Position numbers and translations under genes: made by a program. From the NCBI GenBank assembly GCA_019009955.1, contig CM032230.1, positions 130,681,501 to 130,745,500 of the forward strand: a stretch of 64,000 bases of DNA, written 5' to 3'. This document shows, one piece after another, positions 22,561 to 36,762 of this stretch (position 1 is its first letter; each line of letters starts with the position of its first letter). Origin of the DNA: Riptortus pedestris. Lineage: Eukaryota; Arthropoda; Insecta; Hemiptera; Alydidae. A model generated the notes under the pieces. It was given only the letters and a program-made list of their open reading frames with translations, did no database searches and was not told where the DNA came from.

Positions 22561-22923
22561 CATCTCCATTATTATGAGTTGTATCGGAAAATGTTAAAGA
22601 ATCCATTTTGTTAACCTGTTGATGCTCTACAATTGTCCTATAATTTTTTTCGTAGCTCAAATATTGAGTGTGTTATTCGTACTAGGAAATCTGTCTGCTT
22701 AGTTTACGCATCACATGCGTGACCGCATGGTGAGATGAGATCAGAAACATCTATATCCGGAAAATGGGAAATCTGCTCAGTTTACGAAGCTCCTACCAAA
22801 CGGGCTTCTTTGCTCATTTCTAACCCCTTGCTTCCCCCTAGGCGATTTCATTCAAGAGACTAGATGTCACAATAATCTATATATATGGATAGAGTAACAA
22901 AAAAAGGAAGAGTTATTAAATTT

Positions 22924-23104
22924 CCTTAATCTCATATGGTGAACCTAGAGTGGTGGGTTCGATTCCCGCCCTGGGCAGTAGAAATTTATTTAGTGAACGA
23001 CTCATTAAATAAATTTCTTAGTCCCACCCTGGCTAGAAAAGGGTGGTTCCCTGTAGATAACCCATCCCAATTAACCAAAGTAGCATAAAGCATAAATAAA
23101 TAAA
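22924..23104 (+). mobile_element. tRNA-derived SINE family 1, 5'-truncated
   Basis: B box GGGTTCGATTCCCGCCCTGG, body TAGTCCCACCCTGGCTAGAA, and an (AAAT)n tail. Confidence 0.72.
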
Positions 23105-23107
23105 TGA

Positions 23108-26100
23108 AAAAAATTCCTTAAAGGTGGCTGCTTATACATTTCATTTTGATTAGCCTTGGTTACACTAAGTGTATTAAATCTAACTAGAACATCTAATTTG
23201 GGAATCACATGAGTTCCTTGTATTTTAATTAAATTAAATATAATAAAATGCCTTGCTCCACTTCATTTCAATCAAAAGGGGAGATGCACGATTAGATAAA
23301 CATTCTAAGGATAGTCGTTTTTGAGGTATGGGAAGTGTTTACGAACGTCATGCCAGAACTACTCATAATGGGTTCAGAGCGTGTCAAAAAGGGTAATTCT
23401 GTTGAAACCTGAAAAATTTTACAAAACTTCCTTACTTTGCACAAAGAAGTAAAAAAACAAAAGAATTAGGAAGAAGAAATAAAGAGGTAAAAATGTAACA
23501 GAAAGAAAGACATAATAGCATAAATATATCAATTTATTTTTTTTTCTTTACATGTCAATAAAATTCAATAACACATTGGTTATAAAGTAATAATGGAGGA
23601 TATATTATAACAGATCACATTTCATATAACTATTCTTAAATCTAAGCTTTGATAAACATAATATTTTCAGTTAAGGCAAAATAACTGGCAAGAATAAGCG
23701 AATAGTTGGAATGTAAATATAATAAGAAAATTAATAATAATATTTATAAATGAAATAACATCAAACTTAAGCAAAATTAATAATTCCAACAAGCATAATT
23801 CTAACAAGGCAACAAATTGCTGTGCAATCGCAGGAGGCAAAAGCAGAACCAAAAATACTCCATAAACAATATACACAAACAAATATTTACATAGAATATT
23901 CATAAGATGTTCTATATTGCACCTTAGAAGTCAGTTAATCTCACAAAGCCTATAATGTGATTTCTAATTTTATTAAAAAATATATTATCTGCGATGAGAG
24001 TGAAATAAAAGATGTTTATTAAGAAATTAAATTGAATCACTATCAGAATAAAAACAGTATATGCTATGAAATATACCTACTTTTATGAGCCAATCCATCT
24101 CATAGTTCATTTTGAGGTCTAACCCCTTCAGATTAGCTGCAGTCTTTAGAATGAATGAATATACTGTCATGCAGCACTACCCAATAACAATTAACGAAAA
24201 GTATCAGTGGTACAGAACACTCCTGAGTTTTCAAACTTCGCTAGCCTACTCCTTTATTAGTGTTATTTAGTCACGCATCAATTAAAAAGGACAGACAATC
24301 AATCATTTTATGACGTCATTATATTAAGATAAATAACTGACATCTAAGGTGCAATAGCATATCACAAGTCTGCTCTTGAAAAACACAAGAGCTCAATTCT
24401 TAATAAGTGAATATAAGATTAATAAGAACCAAACAGAATAATTATGAGTTAATAATAATAATAATGTATAATGGTTTAGACTAAATTTTATCACGAAATT
24501 ATTCAATTAATGTTTTTTTCCAAACAAAAAATTGAATAAAACTTGTGCCTTGGACAATAAGAGTTAAATATTACTTATTAGCTGCTAATTATTCATTTGT
24601 TTTAGGTGAACTTCAATAATTAATTCACCATGAAACACTTCATAATAATTATGACACGTGAGACCAAGCACGTATTTAAATGGTTAACAATATAAATCAC
24701 CATAGTCATACAACCAGAATAGATTACCAATGGTTTAAATTTATAACACAAATCATTAAAATTCATAAAGGTTTATAAAATTAATTATGTTAAACACAAC
24801 AGTCTCAAGTTTTTCGAATACGAGTTCAAAATGTTAGTTAATTTGAAATCAACAAAAGAAAATTAGGAATAAGAGGCTTAATCTGAACAGAATATAAAGT
24901 TCAGACAAGAAACAAAATAAAATCAGTGCTTTATTCCTGTTGACTCAGGTAACTAGTAATGACTTAAGAAGAAAATTTAAACACTCATACTTGCTTTTTT
25001 TCTTCAAAGGAACTCTGGTAAACAAAAACAATTCTGTACTTGACAAACATTTAAAAAAATGAGAATTAAGAGTTAAGATAAAGTGATTGGAAGTTTGACA
25101 AGTACAGCACACACATCACAACGTATCACATTTATCTTAGAGAGGAGTCTAATAACATATGAAATTATAAAATTTTAAGAAAAATAAAATAAAATTAGAA
25201 AAAATGCTCAATGACCCTAGGGCTCCACTAAAAAATCACTCTTAAAGGCAGTGATTTGAACTATTTAATTCCAATATTGATATAAAAAGCTAATTACGAG
25301 TTATGAAACTCTTAGCAGACCCCTAAACATCTTCTATTTTCCAACATCACTATAAAAACTTAAAATATGTTACGCATTTATCCAGTCTTTACAATTCACT
25401 AAGAAAAATAATTTTTTTGATAAAATTAGTAATTTTTTAATAATTGATTAAGAAATATTGGCATGTTATTTTGTTTTGTTTAAGACAAGATTAAATAATA
25501 ACAAAATTAATTACAACGTGGAACAATTAGGCAGTATACATATCACCACTAACCTAGTATTATAAAAAAATATAAACAACTATTTTTCAACTAAAATTTA
25601 ACATTTATTTTACGAATTATGCAAATTGTGTGCATTGGTCTGTAAATACTGTTATTTGTATCCAGATTTACAATAATTCCTTTTTTAAACAGTAAGAGTA
25701 TTGTGCGAACAATTTCCATTTCACTTTAACAACATGTATGTTAAAAATTATATTTAAAATGCTAATTTACGATGTAAGTCTAGTTTACAAGGAAGGAAGA
25801 CAATCTCAATCAAATATATATTTAAGAATTGAGGATGAAACCGATAAAAACAATTACAATTTTAACTATTATCTCACAACATTTTGAAAGCCATAAATTA
25901 AAAAATAGAGCACACATATTCATATTTTAATATTACCTATGGTTGTGTTAAATGAACTATTTTTAACCAGGATGAAAGCAATCAAAGTTCTCAGTTGTAA
26001 TTCCAACAGAAAAAAAAAAAACACAAGCATTCTGATTTAAAAAACAAAAATATGTGTATGTAATAACAATTGAACATTTTAGATTAATAAGAGATAAATT

Positions 26101-29100
26101 ACTTAGCAATTAAGATCTTCTCCAAAGTAATATTTTCAAATCACAGCGAATTAACACATTTTTCACAAATAGTCAAAATAATGGCAAGAATCCACTAATA
26201 CAAAATTTTTAATTTTGGCAAATACTATTTACAACCATTAAATGTCGCATTTGTCTCAGTTAAAATTGTTTGTAATCTAGAAGAATTCAGTATAGTCAAA
26301 ATATCATCATGTGATTCCCTAACCCGAATCACTGGAAATCATTATCTTCCTATTCCAGCTTTCTCATCTGGGTGATAATTTTCGCTAGTTCTTTGGCCGC
26401 CTACTTTAGGCTTTGGATCATATTTATTTAAAAGCCTTATCCGGGGACCAGAATATGAAGGCTTCCTGCAACTGCCTCTTTATATACCTTTTAGCTGCCA
26501 CCCACTCCCCCCCCACTCGCAAGATATTTGACCTTTTCCCTATCTTTTATGTGTTTTGGGATTGTTTATGTATGCCATTTATTGATACTTGCCTGAGATT
26601 GAGAAGAAAGGATCATCACCAAGCATACTCCAGCAAAAATTATTCCCAATTATTCAATTTTTACATCATGACTTTTTAGTTTAAAATTTTATTTTTATAT
26701 TGTTTTTTTTTAAGACGTACATCTACTTTAGTTATGGCTGAACATTTGTCAAGTCTCCTCCTCGCATAAGCCTTTTACTTGAGGGTTCAGCTTGAAGGGT
26801 TAATGGGGGCTTGCCCATGTCAATTTCCTTTCTATTTGCTTCTTGTTTCCTTTTATAATTTTTATTTTCAGTGAAAGCATTTTTTGAGAAGCTGAAATGT
26901 GAAGGAACAAATAAAATTTTGATGAGGCACATTCTGAAGAGAGGAATTAATAAAAGAGTTCTTAGAATTCATTGTGTTTTGAGAGTTTCTCATAGCATAT
27001 ATGATGAGTGATCTAATCCATAGTTTTGAAAGGAAACAAAAAACAGGCAAACAAGCATAGATAGAGGAGGCAGCTAAAAGTCATGTATGACGGTGGCTGG
27101 ACAGAGCCTTCATACCAAGCCTGGAGTCTTCGGCTCTTAAATAAAAGTGACATAAAAGCTTGAAGAAAACAGTCTTAGAGCTGTAGAAAAAAACATAAAC
27201 TCAGATGAGATGCTAGAGTAGAAAACTGACTGTTTATCAATGTATCAAAATTCATTAGGCATCTAATAAGTTATAAACGGAATTAAACCATTATAAAACT
27301 TATTTTTCTCAAGGAAGACAAGTAATCAATTTTAAAACCAAGAGTCAATAAATTTCTGAATTCACGGGTGATTTTTATAATCATAAATACATACTCAACA
27401 TATTTAAAGGATCTTTGATATAAATGTACTATTATTCCTGAAATATAATGTACACTTTATGAATCATGCATAAATAAACTTAGAAACCAATGACTCAGAG
27501 CCAGGTTCTACATTTTGGGATAATTCATTTTCTGAACATAAATTTTACTATTTGAAGAAACGTCATATCACAAATTTCTCTAGGAAAATACTAATTTCAA
27601 TCAGAAGCAGAATTCAATCTCCATTCAATTATTTGTTAAAACTGGGTCTCTTGTTTATATTTACACATTTTCAATTTCCAAATAAATGAAAAAATATGCC
27701 TTAGAAATACACAATACTCCTGATTATCAGAGAAATTACTTTTTTCGGGATTGGATTTTCCCAACAGTAAAATAAGTCACACAGATAAATCTCACACATA
27801 GCCTTTCTCCCCAATTCTATTTCTCAAAATTCAAACAATGGACTCATGCAGTATACTTATACAAACTAACAGTTCACTTTTCTACTTGAAATTTCGATAC
27901 TTTATACCTTTAAAAAAATACTTTTGAAAAACGGCTGGAAAGTCATTTCTGACGAAAATGGTAAAAAAATGAAGTCTTACAAAATATTCTAAGTGATCTG
28001 TCCTTAAAAATAAATAAATAAGGAATGACAAAAAATTAGGTTTTGTCGGTAACTGGAGATTCTAATTGAAAACGTGTCTAAAATCGAAACAATTTTCACC
28101 ACTACAATGGTAAAAAAAATAAGTCTTAAAATATATAGTGGTTTTCCATCGAAAAATAAATATATAAAGAATGACAGAAAATCATTGTCAGTATATAGGT
28201 GGGGAGAGTACCAAATAAGAATGAAAATTGAATTAAGCATAATATATAATATAAAGAATTACCGCACATAATATTGAGAATTACGAAATAATCTTTGTAA
28301 CTTTTAAATAGTGTCCATTCTCATCCATTTTGAAATATCACATCATATAGCAGACAGGAATAATAATTGTACACTGACAAAAGTACAAGAAGTTAATTAC
28401 AAAACCACTTTAAGCTTACACATCATGATAGGCAATAATAGAGGCATACTATTATTTTTGAGGCCAGACATCAGGAACAATAGAAAGCATACAATAAAGC
28501 AACACAACACTGAGTAAAATATCATATCATAATATCAAATAAAAGTTAGATTGAATAAATCACTTGAGATTCATAAAACACTTTTTATTGTAAAGATTAA
28601 AAAAAAAAGAATTAAATAAAATGTACCTCTTCAGACTAGTACTGAAGCAAATACAGCCCCACTGCTCAAGTACTTCCCAACATATACATTTTTGTTAAGA
28701 ATTTATTTCTTCTAAAATCTCATTTTTAAAAATTATATTAAAAAGGCCATTAAAAGTAATTACTCTGAGTAAAAACTAATTTCATACAAAATAAAAGTAA
28801 GTAATAAGGAACATCTGCAATAAATACAATAAATGATGAATTACTAATTAGGGCTTGCTTAAACTATTATATGACCAGGGAAAAACTGTTTATAGTTTCT
28901 ATGTTTCAAGCAAACGAAATGAATCCTTTCTCTTAATATAAAATAAAAATAGGATCTGGTAAAAATTGCACAAGCTGAGTGATAATCTGAGTTATGGATC
29001 CCTAAATTGATCTAGCTATCCGGGAAGGATTACTTAAAAGAAACTTTCCCTAGAAAAAAGATAGAAATGAATTAATGAGTTGCCTTTTTTTAAAAAAAAG

Positions 29101-29843
29101 GAATTAGTGAATAACGTACGAAGGAAATATTTTCAATGACTCGCATTTTGTGAGAGTGAAGGTGGCAAAGAGATGGGTCTTATTATCTGCACCCTCCCCT
29201 TAATTATTAAATTATCACAATACCTTCTGAACTAAAAAAATGATGATAGAAAAAGATTTTTAGAAAGTGTATGGCATTTTTTCCTGGTTAGAACAATTTT
29301 TATTTGCGAATTGGTTTGTTTTATGTTTAATCAATTAATGGAAAAAGAGTTGAGTGGCTCAAATAATACCCATACCAATGATTTTATTTATAGATAGAAG
29401 CCCAATTAGTAATCAATCATTTAAAAAAATTTCTTCTAAGTTGTACTTCCGATCAAACTTTTAGAATTTTCAAGAACACAATGGTAGGTTTTCAAAATTT
29501 CTTTTTATATAAAACACTATAGCAATATACAATTCTTCTATAAAAAAATAATTTTATGAAAGCTATAACAAACTTTAGAGGGGTAATATTTGTAGCCTCT
29601 TCAGTTAAGAACAGAGCATCTGAAAAAAAATAAATAAGAGAAACAATCAAAATTTTAGATTAAATAAAGAAAAAAATTAAATCATTTATAATTCTTAAAT
29701 ATGTGATGTGAGTATGCCTTTTTTACAAACAAATTTATAAATTTTTAAAGAAATTTGAATCAAATTAAACATGCTTTAAGCAACGTTTTGACCAAGCTAT
29801 TTCAGCATTATTATCAAGAAATTAGACAAGTGATAAAAAAAAA
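23108..29843. other. 6.7 kb without recognised features
   Basis: Strongly A+T-rich and free of the repeat families seen on either side. All frames are short and lysine/isoleucine/tyrosine-rich, as expected by chance. It could include untranslated or long non-coding RNA sequence, which cannot be told from the bases alone. Confidence 0.4.
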
Positions 29844-30424
29844 GTGTGTCATGTAAGGGTAAACTAAGTAGATTTCCCATGTAGTGATATGTCAGACTAC
29901 TGACCCCATCTCACTATATATCCTCAATTTTAAATAATTTCAAGTTCAAGTTTCATGATATACATTCATTCGCCTATTGTGATGATTAAAAGTGGGGGCT
30001 AACTGAAGGCTGAAAATCTAAAATCTTGGTTAACATTCAAGATAGAGAACAAGTGTACAGAAAAACATTTATAGAAAATTTAATTTACATCAAGATTGGT
30101 TATATGAATTTCACAATGATTCATTGTAGTGTAGATGCTTTGAATTATGGATTTTCTCCCCTCTAACACCCCCCCCCCCATCTCTGCTCTGATTTCAGCC
30201 ATTAACAAACTTCAGATTTAGTTTTATATGAAACCCTTATACATCAAATTTGTCAATGATCAAACGGCTAGAAAAGTAGAGACAAGAATGTATATAGAGA
30301 TATAACTTTGAACAGACGTCATAATCATCATCTACTAAGGAGGATCAATGGACATTTGAAGAAATGAAAATCATGTCAAATTATTAAGTACAATAGCTGA
30401 TTCTCCTTAAGAGAAATCTGATAA
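29844..30424 (+). mobile_element. Palindrome-ended element, diverged ~0.58-kb copy
   Basis: Start GTGTGTCATGTAAGGGTAAA then CTAAGTAGATTTCCCATG. End AGCTGATTCTCCTTAAGAGA then AATCTGATAA. It keeps the central AGTGGGGGCTAACTGAAGGC core and a C-run at 30170. Confidence 0.62.
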
Positions 30425-32952
30425 TATAGACAGGCACAAATTCAGGTTACATATAAAAAAGAGAAGAGATTTCAAATTTTCACAAAATAAAAACACTGAA
30501 ATTATGATTGTTTTATCTTCATGAGCACAATTTACTTACAATTCATCAATACACAACATAGATATAGTAATGTACTTCTAGATTCAGTTACATTTTGAAT
30601 ACTTCCAGTTTGGAAAAGTTATATTTTGGATGCCCTTTTCTGCATGTTATTTCTTGACTGATAGGGGTTGCTGTCTGTAGGTGGGAGGGAGGGAATGAGA
30701 ATATAGTAGATGGATTACAAATATTGGATTGGACAAAAAAATAAATGGGTTTCTTGAGAAGAGGTGACTTGTTTTTTTTTTTGTAACGTACGTGGGAATC
30801 AAGTTGTCAAGAAATTGGTAGATTTTTAGCTTGAAATTTTGATAGAAATGACAAACCATGAAATTCAATACAACATATTTTTCATGGAATATCCATGGTT
30901 TTATAGGTAGTAATTAAGGCTCTGGGGATAGGAATTCAGGGTATTCATAACTGCAAATGTAGTAGGTTCTTATGGAAGGAAAATCAAGGTACATTTTATG
31001 ACAAAAGAGGTTTGGAAGGGACTGTCATTGAGTGTGGTCCTTGAATCCCATCAATGCCTCTTTTATTTGAAGTAGTGTTTAAGGGGAAATGGAATGGATT
31101 TTTTTTTTCTTTTTCTAAGATGAATGAATTCAGTTAGGCGTAGAAGGAAGTGGGAGAAGGGAATTTATGGAAGAAGTAAACAGGGCAATCTATTCAACCC
31201 ATGATATTTTGGTTATGAAATTGGACTAAATTTTTTAAGATATCAACAAAATATAAGGACTCCCATATATCATACACAAGTTTGATCGAATATTAAATAT
31301 GTCGAAGGCCCCATTATGTCCAATAAAAACTCAATTTTCTATTACTTTTAAAATAATTGTACACAATTTCTGCATTCTAAGATCTCTTTAAATTTAGTAA
31401 ATGAATGAATTACCTAGAGTATTTTTATCATACAAACCCTTAACTTTTTTTTAACCAATAGACATGCATAGTTTGTAAATGACACGTTTTAAGAAGATTT
31501 CCCTTCAAATATTTTTAAGATTTTTATAATTAATGTTCTCATATTAATGCCATATTGTGCTAAAAAATTAGCTATTAAAGTATTAGACTTCCTCACAAGC
31601 CATTTATCACATAAATTAACCCAAAATTGTTAATTGATTCATTCAAGTATTATATTTATAATAGACATGCAACACATCTCTGATAAATAATTTAAAATAA
31701 TAAATGTTTCATAATTCTAATTCTAGAATAATAAATGCCTTTTGTAAACCTTAAATCATTTAAAGCTAAACAACTGGCAATATTTTCATAAAATGTTGAA
31801 ACAACTGGCAATATTTTCATAAAATAAAAATATGATGAATACAAAATGATACCTACATATGCTCTGTTAAATTTAATTGGCAAATCTATAAAACATTATA
31901 ACAGCTGACCCTGGTCCATTTTGAGCCCCAAAAATAACTATCTTGAATATTAGCTGTTACAACACGTCACACCTGAAAGGCAATCAGGTTCGAATTATTT
32001 TCGCATTCGTACTTTGTACAATAAAAGTTTCAAATTAAGATTCAAACCAAAAATATTCAAACATACCATAATTGTCGCATAGATCCTATTACTTTCAAAA
32101 AAGCTTACTCATAGATCAGAAACAATTGTTATTGGTAATGAATATAATTTTTTTTAGAAAATTTCAAATCAACTTTGATAAATGAATTCTTTTCTCAAAC
32201 ATTTTACAATCTTAAATGTAAAAGTGTTCCTAGGTTGCATCTAGAGTTGTTCAAAAAACTGAAGGTGAAACAACTTATATTATTTCTCTTTCAAAGCTTA
32301 AGCCACAAATAAGGTCAGTAAAAAATCTAATGTGGAGATCAAATGACTTCCTGAAACTCCTAATGAATTAACTCTACAAATTATTTTGCTGCACTTATTG
32401 TGAAGGAAAAAGTATTTTATTTGAATGTAATTTACAATATCTCAGTTCCAATGCATCTGATCAATAAATGACATATACATCTTTTTATGCAAAACAAAAT
32501 AGCTATATACACATTTTTTGTACGTATAAATATGGAGAAATTCAAATTTTTATTTTCAATCTTCTCTAGCCTCCTCCCCCTCACCTTTAGTTGATTAAAT
32601 TAAATTCAAAAGGAGAGGTGTAATTTCATATTGACGATGAGGTGTAGGCCCTAAATATACTATGCTAAATAAAGCCATTGATGTTTCTTAAACTCTGATG
32701 ATAATTATTAGTTGAGATTCTGTATTAAATGAAGTTATACTGCGAAAATGAATTATTAAACAATAATAAAAATTGTAATCTCAGAGAAAGGTTATGTCTC
32801 TATGACATAGGCTGAGTTTTAAGTTTCAAACACGTTTACTCCTGAAGAGAACTTGAAGAAAAATAATAGGATTTAAAACACTATTTCTTAAAATAATTGT
32901 AAATATCTCCATCACTATCAGAGTTTCGAATAACATTTTTTTACATCTCATT
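30425..32952. other. No gene; A+T-rich
   Basis: Holds only the 31-bp duplication at 31770. Confidence 0.4.
31770..31825 (+). repeat. 31-bp direct tandem duplication
   Basis: ACAACTGGCAATATTTTCAT (continuing AAAAT) occurs twice with a 31-bp offset and no visible mismatch, suggesting a recent replication slip. Confidence 0.85.
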
Positions 32953-33028
32953 GCCCAGGTGGGAATCGGATCCAAGACTCTGCCAAGATCGTAAACACTA
33001 ACACCTTAACTCACCTGGCCAACCAAAC
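32953..33028 (-). mobile_element. tRNA-derived SINE family 1 head, minus strand
   Basis: On the minus strand, GGTTGGCCAGGTGAGTTAAG (A box) and GGATCCGATTCCCACCTGGG (B box). The body is missing. Confidence 0.6.
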
Positions 33029-33120
33029 AATATAGTCTCATAATGTTTTTCAACTAAGTACAAAAATAAAATTGCTTAACATATGTAACATTCTGTTGTT
33101 TGACCTCCCTTAAAATGCCT

Positions 33121-33200
33121 CAACCTTGGAGGCAGGCATGGCCTAGTAGAGTTCAGCACTTAGGAATGCTAGGTACTAGGAATCCGGGGTGGCAAACTAA
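33121..33200 (+). mobile_element. Possible SINE family 2 head
   Basis: GGCATGGCCTAGTAGAGTTC then AGCACTTAGGAATGC has an A-box-like layout; the B box is poor. Confidence 0.3.
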
Positions 33201-33595
33201 ATTTCATTAATCAGTGAATTTTGATTGAAAATCTTGGTCTTCAATCTTTTTGCCCTTGTTCTACCCAGTATTGCGAGCCTGTTGAATCCCAACTTGAATA
33301 AAGGAGTAACATGCTTTGATTCAAATTCCACAACAACATCAGCAGGGAGAATCAAATAGACATCTTACCAAAGCGGCGGAATTCAGATGACTTGGAAATT
33401 CATAGGCTATTGAGACAATGATTTTCATTTCATATTCCTCTCTTAGAGCAGTCTTACATCATTAAAAAGCTGCATATAATTATCTACTTCTTAAGATTAA
33501 ATAGTGGAGGTTGTACTCATAGATCCAATTTTCAAAAAAACTTTTCAAGCGTCTATTGATCCTATCAGAAGATAATGAAAAGGAGGTCCGTTCAA

Positions 33596-33596
<1 letters not shown>

Positions 33597-33655
<59 letters not shown>
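33597..33655. repeat. (TA)n microsatellite
   Basis: Uninterrupted TA dinucleotides, about 28 units, not attached to a recognised transposon. Confidence 0.95.
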
Positions 33656-33658
<3 letters not shown>

Positions 33659-34170
33659 GAATAAATTTTTGTTTGATCATTGCCAAACTTTTTATTTATA
33701 TGATAAATGCTAAACTAAAAATCAACTTCATTAATGGTTAAAATAGTGCAAGATGTGGAATTTTGAAAATCCAAAATATTTCCTTTATTACAAGATAGAT
33801 CGAAGAATTGTATATAACCAGTAAAATAATAAGATATAATATACTTTTGACAAATATGTTTAAAGGACAATTAAAAGATGTTACACATATCCTATTATTG
33901 CTTATTATTTTAGCAAATCAGCTAGTGAGGTCTTAGTCTTAGCTAGTAGTTTTAGATTTTCTAAAAATGTCCTGAAATATCTACTGATCTTACCTAGGTG
34001 ACAAACAAATTATATACCTGAGCATGTCATTTTTCATTAAGGGGTGAAGGGGATTCATGTAAAACTAAAGATGAAGTTTGTTAAAGGCTGAAATCAAACA
34101 AGGAGTAGAAACAAAAAATGTTAAATAAATAATCTTGTCGAAATTGAAATATTTTAAAATTGTTTTTTTT

Positions 34171-34329
34171 TGGGGCTCAGGTCCGCCATGTGAGTTATAG
34201 AGTTGGCCTTAATCTCACAAGGTAAACCTAGAGTGGCGAGTTCCATTCTAATAAGGGTGGTAACCTGTAGGTAACCCACACCAATTTTCCATAGTAGCAA
34301 CAAGTAGAAGCTAATAAATAATAATAATA
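34171..34329 (+). mobile_element. tRNA-derived SINE family 1, internal deletion
   Basis: Head GCTCAGGTCCGCCATGTGAG; the B box is joined directly to the AAGGGTGGTAACCTGTAGGT body; (AAT)n tail. Confidence 0.65.
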
Positions 34330-34496
34330 CTTGTTTTGTTATTTTATATATGATATATTTTTTTCTAACTAGAACATAAAGGGAGTCATTTGTATTTTCG
34401 AGTTTTAAGCCTTAAGACTTAGCTATGCAAAATTCAAGGATAATTGTACGGTGCGACATCATGAATGAACATTATATACCCTAGAAGCCCCAATTT

Positions 34497-34699
34497 TTAG
34501 CAGATTTCCCCTAAATCCTATTGATTTTATTTAAAGCAATTATATCACAAACCATCCCATGCCCAGCTTAAATTTCAAGTCTTTTTTACATGCGCTTCTA
34601 ATCCAATAGAAATAGGGAATAGCATGTGAGATGACATCATCAGCATGACATTTAAACACGTGGGAAATTCACTTAGTTTATGCAGTATCTGGGGACAGA
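34497..34699 (-). mobile_element. Palindrome-ended element, ~200-bp internally deleted copy
   Basis: On the minus strand the 5' end is near 34699 (AGATACTGCATAAACTAAGT) and the 3' end (GGGAAATCTGCTAAAAATTG) at 34497. A separate minus-strand interior fragment lies at about 34050-34100. Confidence 0.55.
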
Positions 34700-36487
34700 A
34701 TTTTTTGATTTAATATGTAACCATATGTTATTTGTTCCAAATATTATAAAAATCAACGAACTTATTAAATATAATTTTCTAAAACTGAGAAAAGGATAAA
34801 AAAATTTAAGACTAAAGTGAGTAATACTTCAACAAGTAAGAACCTCAGTTTGTCGATTTCTAAAAAATAGTGTGTGATATTCTAGAATAACTATGTATAA
34901 TTCCATATAATGAAATCCAATGTCAAAACAGATTGAAAGAGAAAAAAAAACCAATGTTAAATATATATATAAAAAAAACCAAATTCGTTTTATGAGATTA
35001 AAATTTAAAAATATAGGGCAGTTTAAAAACCACTTGTTCTGGATTACTTTTAGAAAAACGAAACTGCTGAGATTGAGAAACGTTGTGAGGGGTAGGGAAA
35101 TAAAAACAAAGAATCAAATTTAACTATATTCTTTAATTTATTAGTTATTCAAATACAGATTAAAATGAAAATACCATTATGCAAATAAGAAATTAAGTAA
35201 AAATAAAAAATAAAGAAAGAGGAACTGGTTTAAATACGTTAAATATACATTAGTTAATTACACATGGAGTTAATTTTTTTGTCAAAATTATACACAGAAA
35301 TTCAGTCGTCAAAAAAACAAAATATTTTATCAAAATTGTGCAAAAAATTAACAAAATAATAACATTTGAATATAACTACAACATTTTTACAAAAATATGG
35401 AAGGATAAATTTATAACACTTTTTTATTTATAAAGAAATAAACATTAAAACAGACTATATCCAATAAATATATTTTTTATACATGATAATTAAATTTCAT
35501 AAAAAACCTAAATAATCAGACTCATGGCCATTAACTTTATGATTTCTCATTTATAAACAATTTTCAAAGTATTTAGATATTTAAGGGCATACTGAAAAAT
35601 ACAAAAAATTACGAATTAAAAATGAAATTGGCTCACCTAAATCCTTTTCAACTACAATAAGTTTTCTTCAAATAGGTGAATGACAAATGTATAAGAAATT
35701 ATTATAATTCCAACGAAGTAAAACCTTGATTTATTTAAACTGAAAAACAGAACCTGAAACTACCGTTAGAAAAAAGATCTGAACAAGGTAGTTTTCATAT
35801 AAGGGGACAGAGATTGAGTTATAAAGCATTAATCATAGCACGAGTTGTATTAAATAAGCAGTACATTCACATATAAATTGCTAAGCTTACGGTATTAGTG
35901 GCTAATGGAACAGTGGTTCATCAAAGCAATTAAGTAAATAAACCCATAATTAAGTGAAAGTGGGATGTAGAACGTGGTTGATATCTAAACCAGACCTACA
36001 AACAAATGTTTACATAGCCACAATTGCTTAGTCCTTATAACACACATAAAACGACAGTTAACCATTTCTTTTTACATCAATGCTTATCCTTATATATGTA
36101 TAAAATTCTTCCTCGAACAATGAATAGAATAAAATATCCAATTCAAAAACCTCTCACATTATTAAATAAGACAATTAAATCAAGGTTTTACTTTAGCTAA
36201 AAAACATTGAAACCAACGGAAAAATCGTGAAAACCAAATGAAAAAACTATTCACAGAAAAATAAATTCATAAGTCAAAAACCACTAAATAAATGATAACT
36301 TCCAAAACTAATAAACTAAAGAATAAGGATGATTAGGAAATATATTTTCATTTCCTCTTGCTACTCAAAATATATTTATGACTCATTATTAACTTTATTT
36401 TCAATAAAGCAAACGACTATTCTGAATGCACTCACTCTGTTTAATTTTTTTTTTTTTTTTTTAGAAAAATACAGAATAAAACAAAAA
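34700..36487. other. No gene; extremely A+T-rich
   Basis: No repeat or frame of interest was recognised; an 18-base T run lies at 36446. Confidence 0.4.
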
Positions 36488-36762
36488 TTATTCGGCTAAC
36501 AGCCTATGAAGGGCCAAGGCCTGCTATGCGTACTTATTGGGAGGTCGAGTGGTCAGCTAAGTACATTACCTGCCGTTTTAGAGGCTGAGGATTTCCACTT
36601 CTTTATTCATGGTTACTTGTTTGCTTCACAATGCAGTGTGAGCATAGGGGGGATGGATAGGAAATCCAATATCAAAGCTTGGAGACTACACAGCTAAAAA
36701 ATTTAGAGGTTTGAACTTTGAAACTCTTGCACAGAAACCCAGTGCTTTACCACTGGACCCCC
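36488..36762 (-). mobile_element. tRNA-derived SINE family 2, minus strand
   Basis: On the minus strand, GGTCCAGTGGTAAAGCACTG (A box) and AAAGTTCAAACCTC (B box) start the element, and GGCCCTTCATAGGCTGTTAG ends it. An 18-base T run lies just beyond. Confidence 0.55.

Noticed and set aside
33480..33741. Tyrosine/isoleucine-repeat frames on both strands
   Set aside because: Both are produced by the (TA)n microsatellite.
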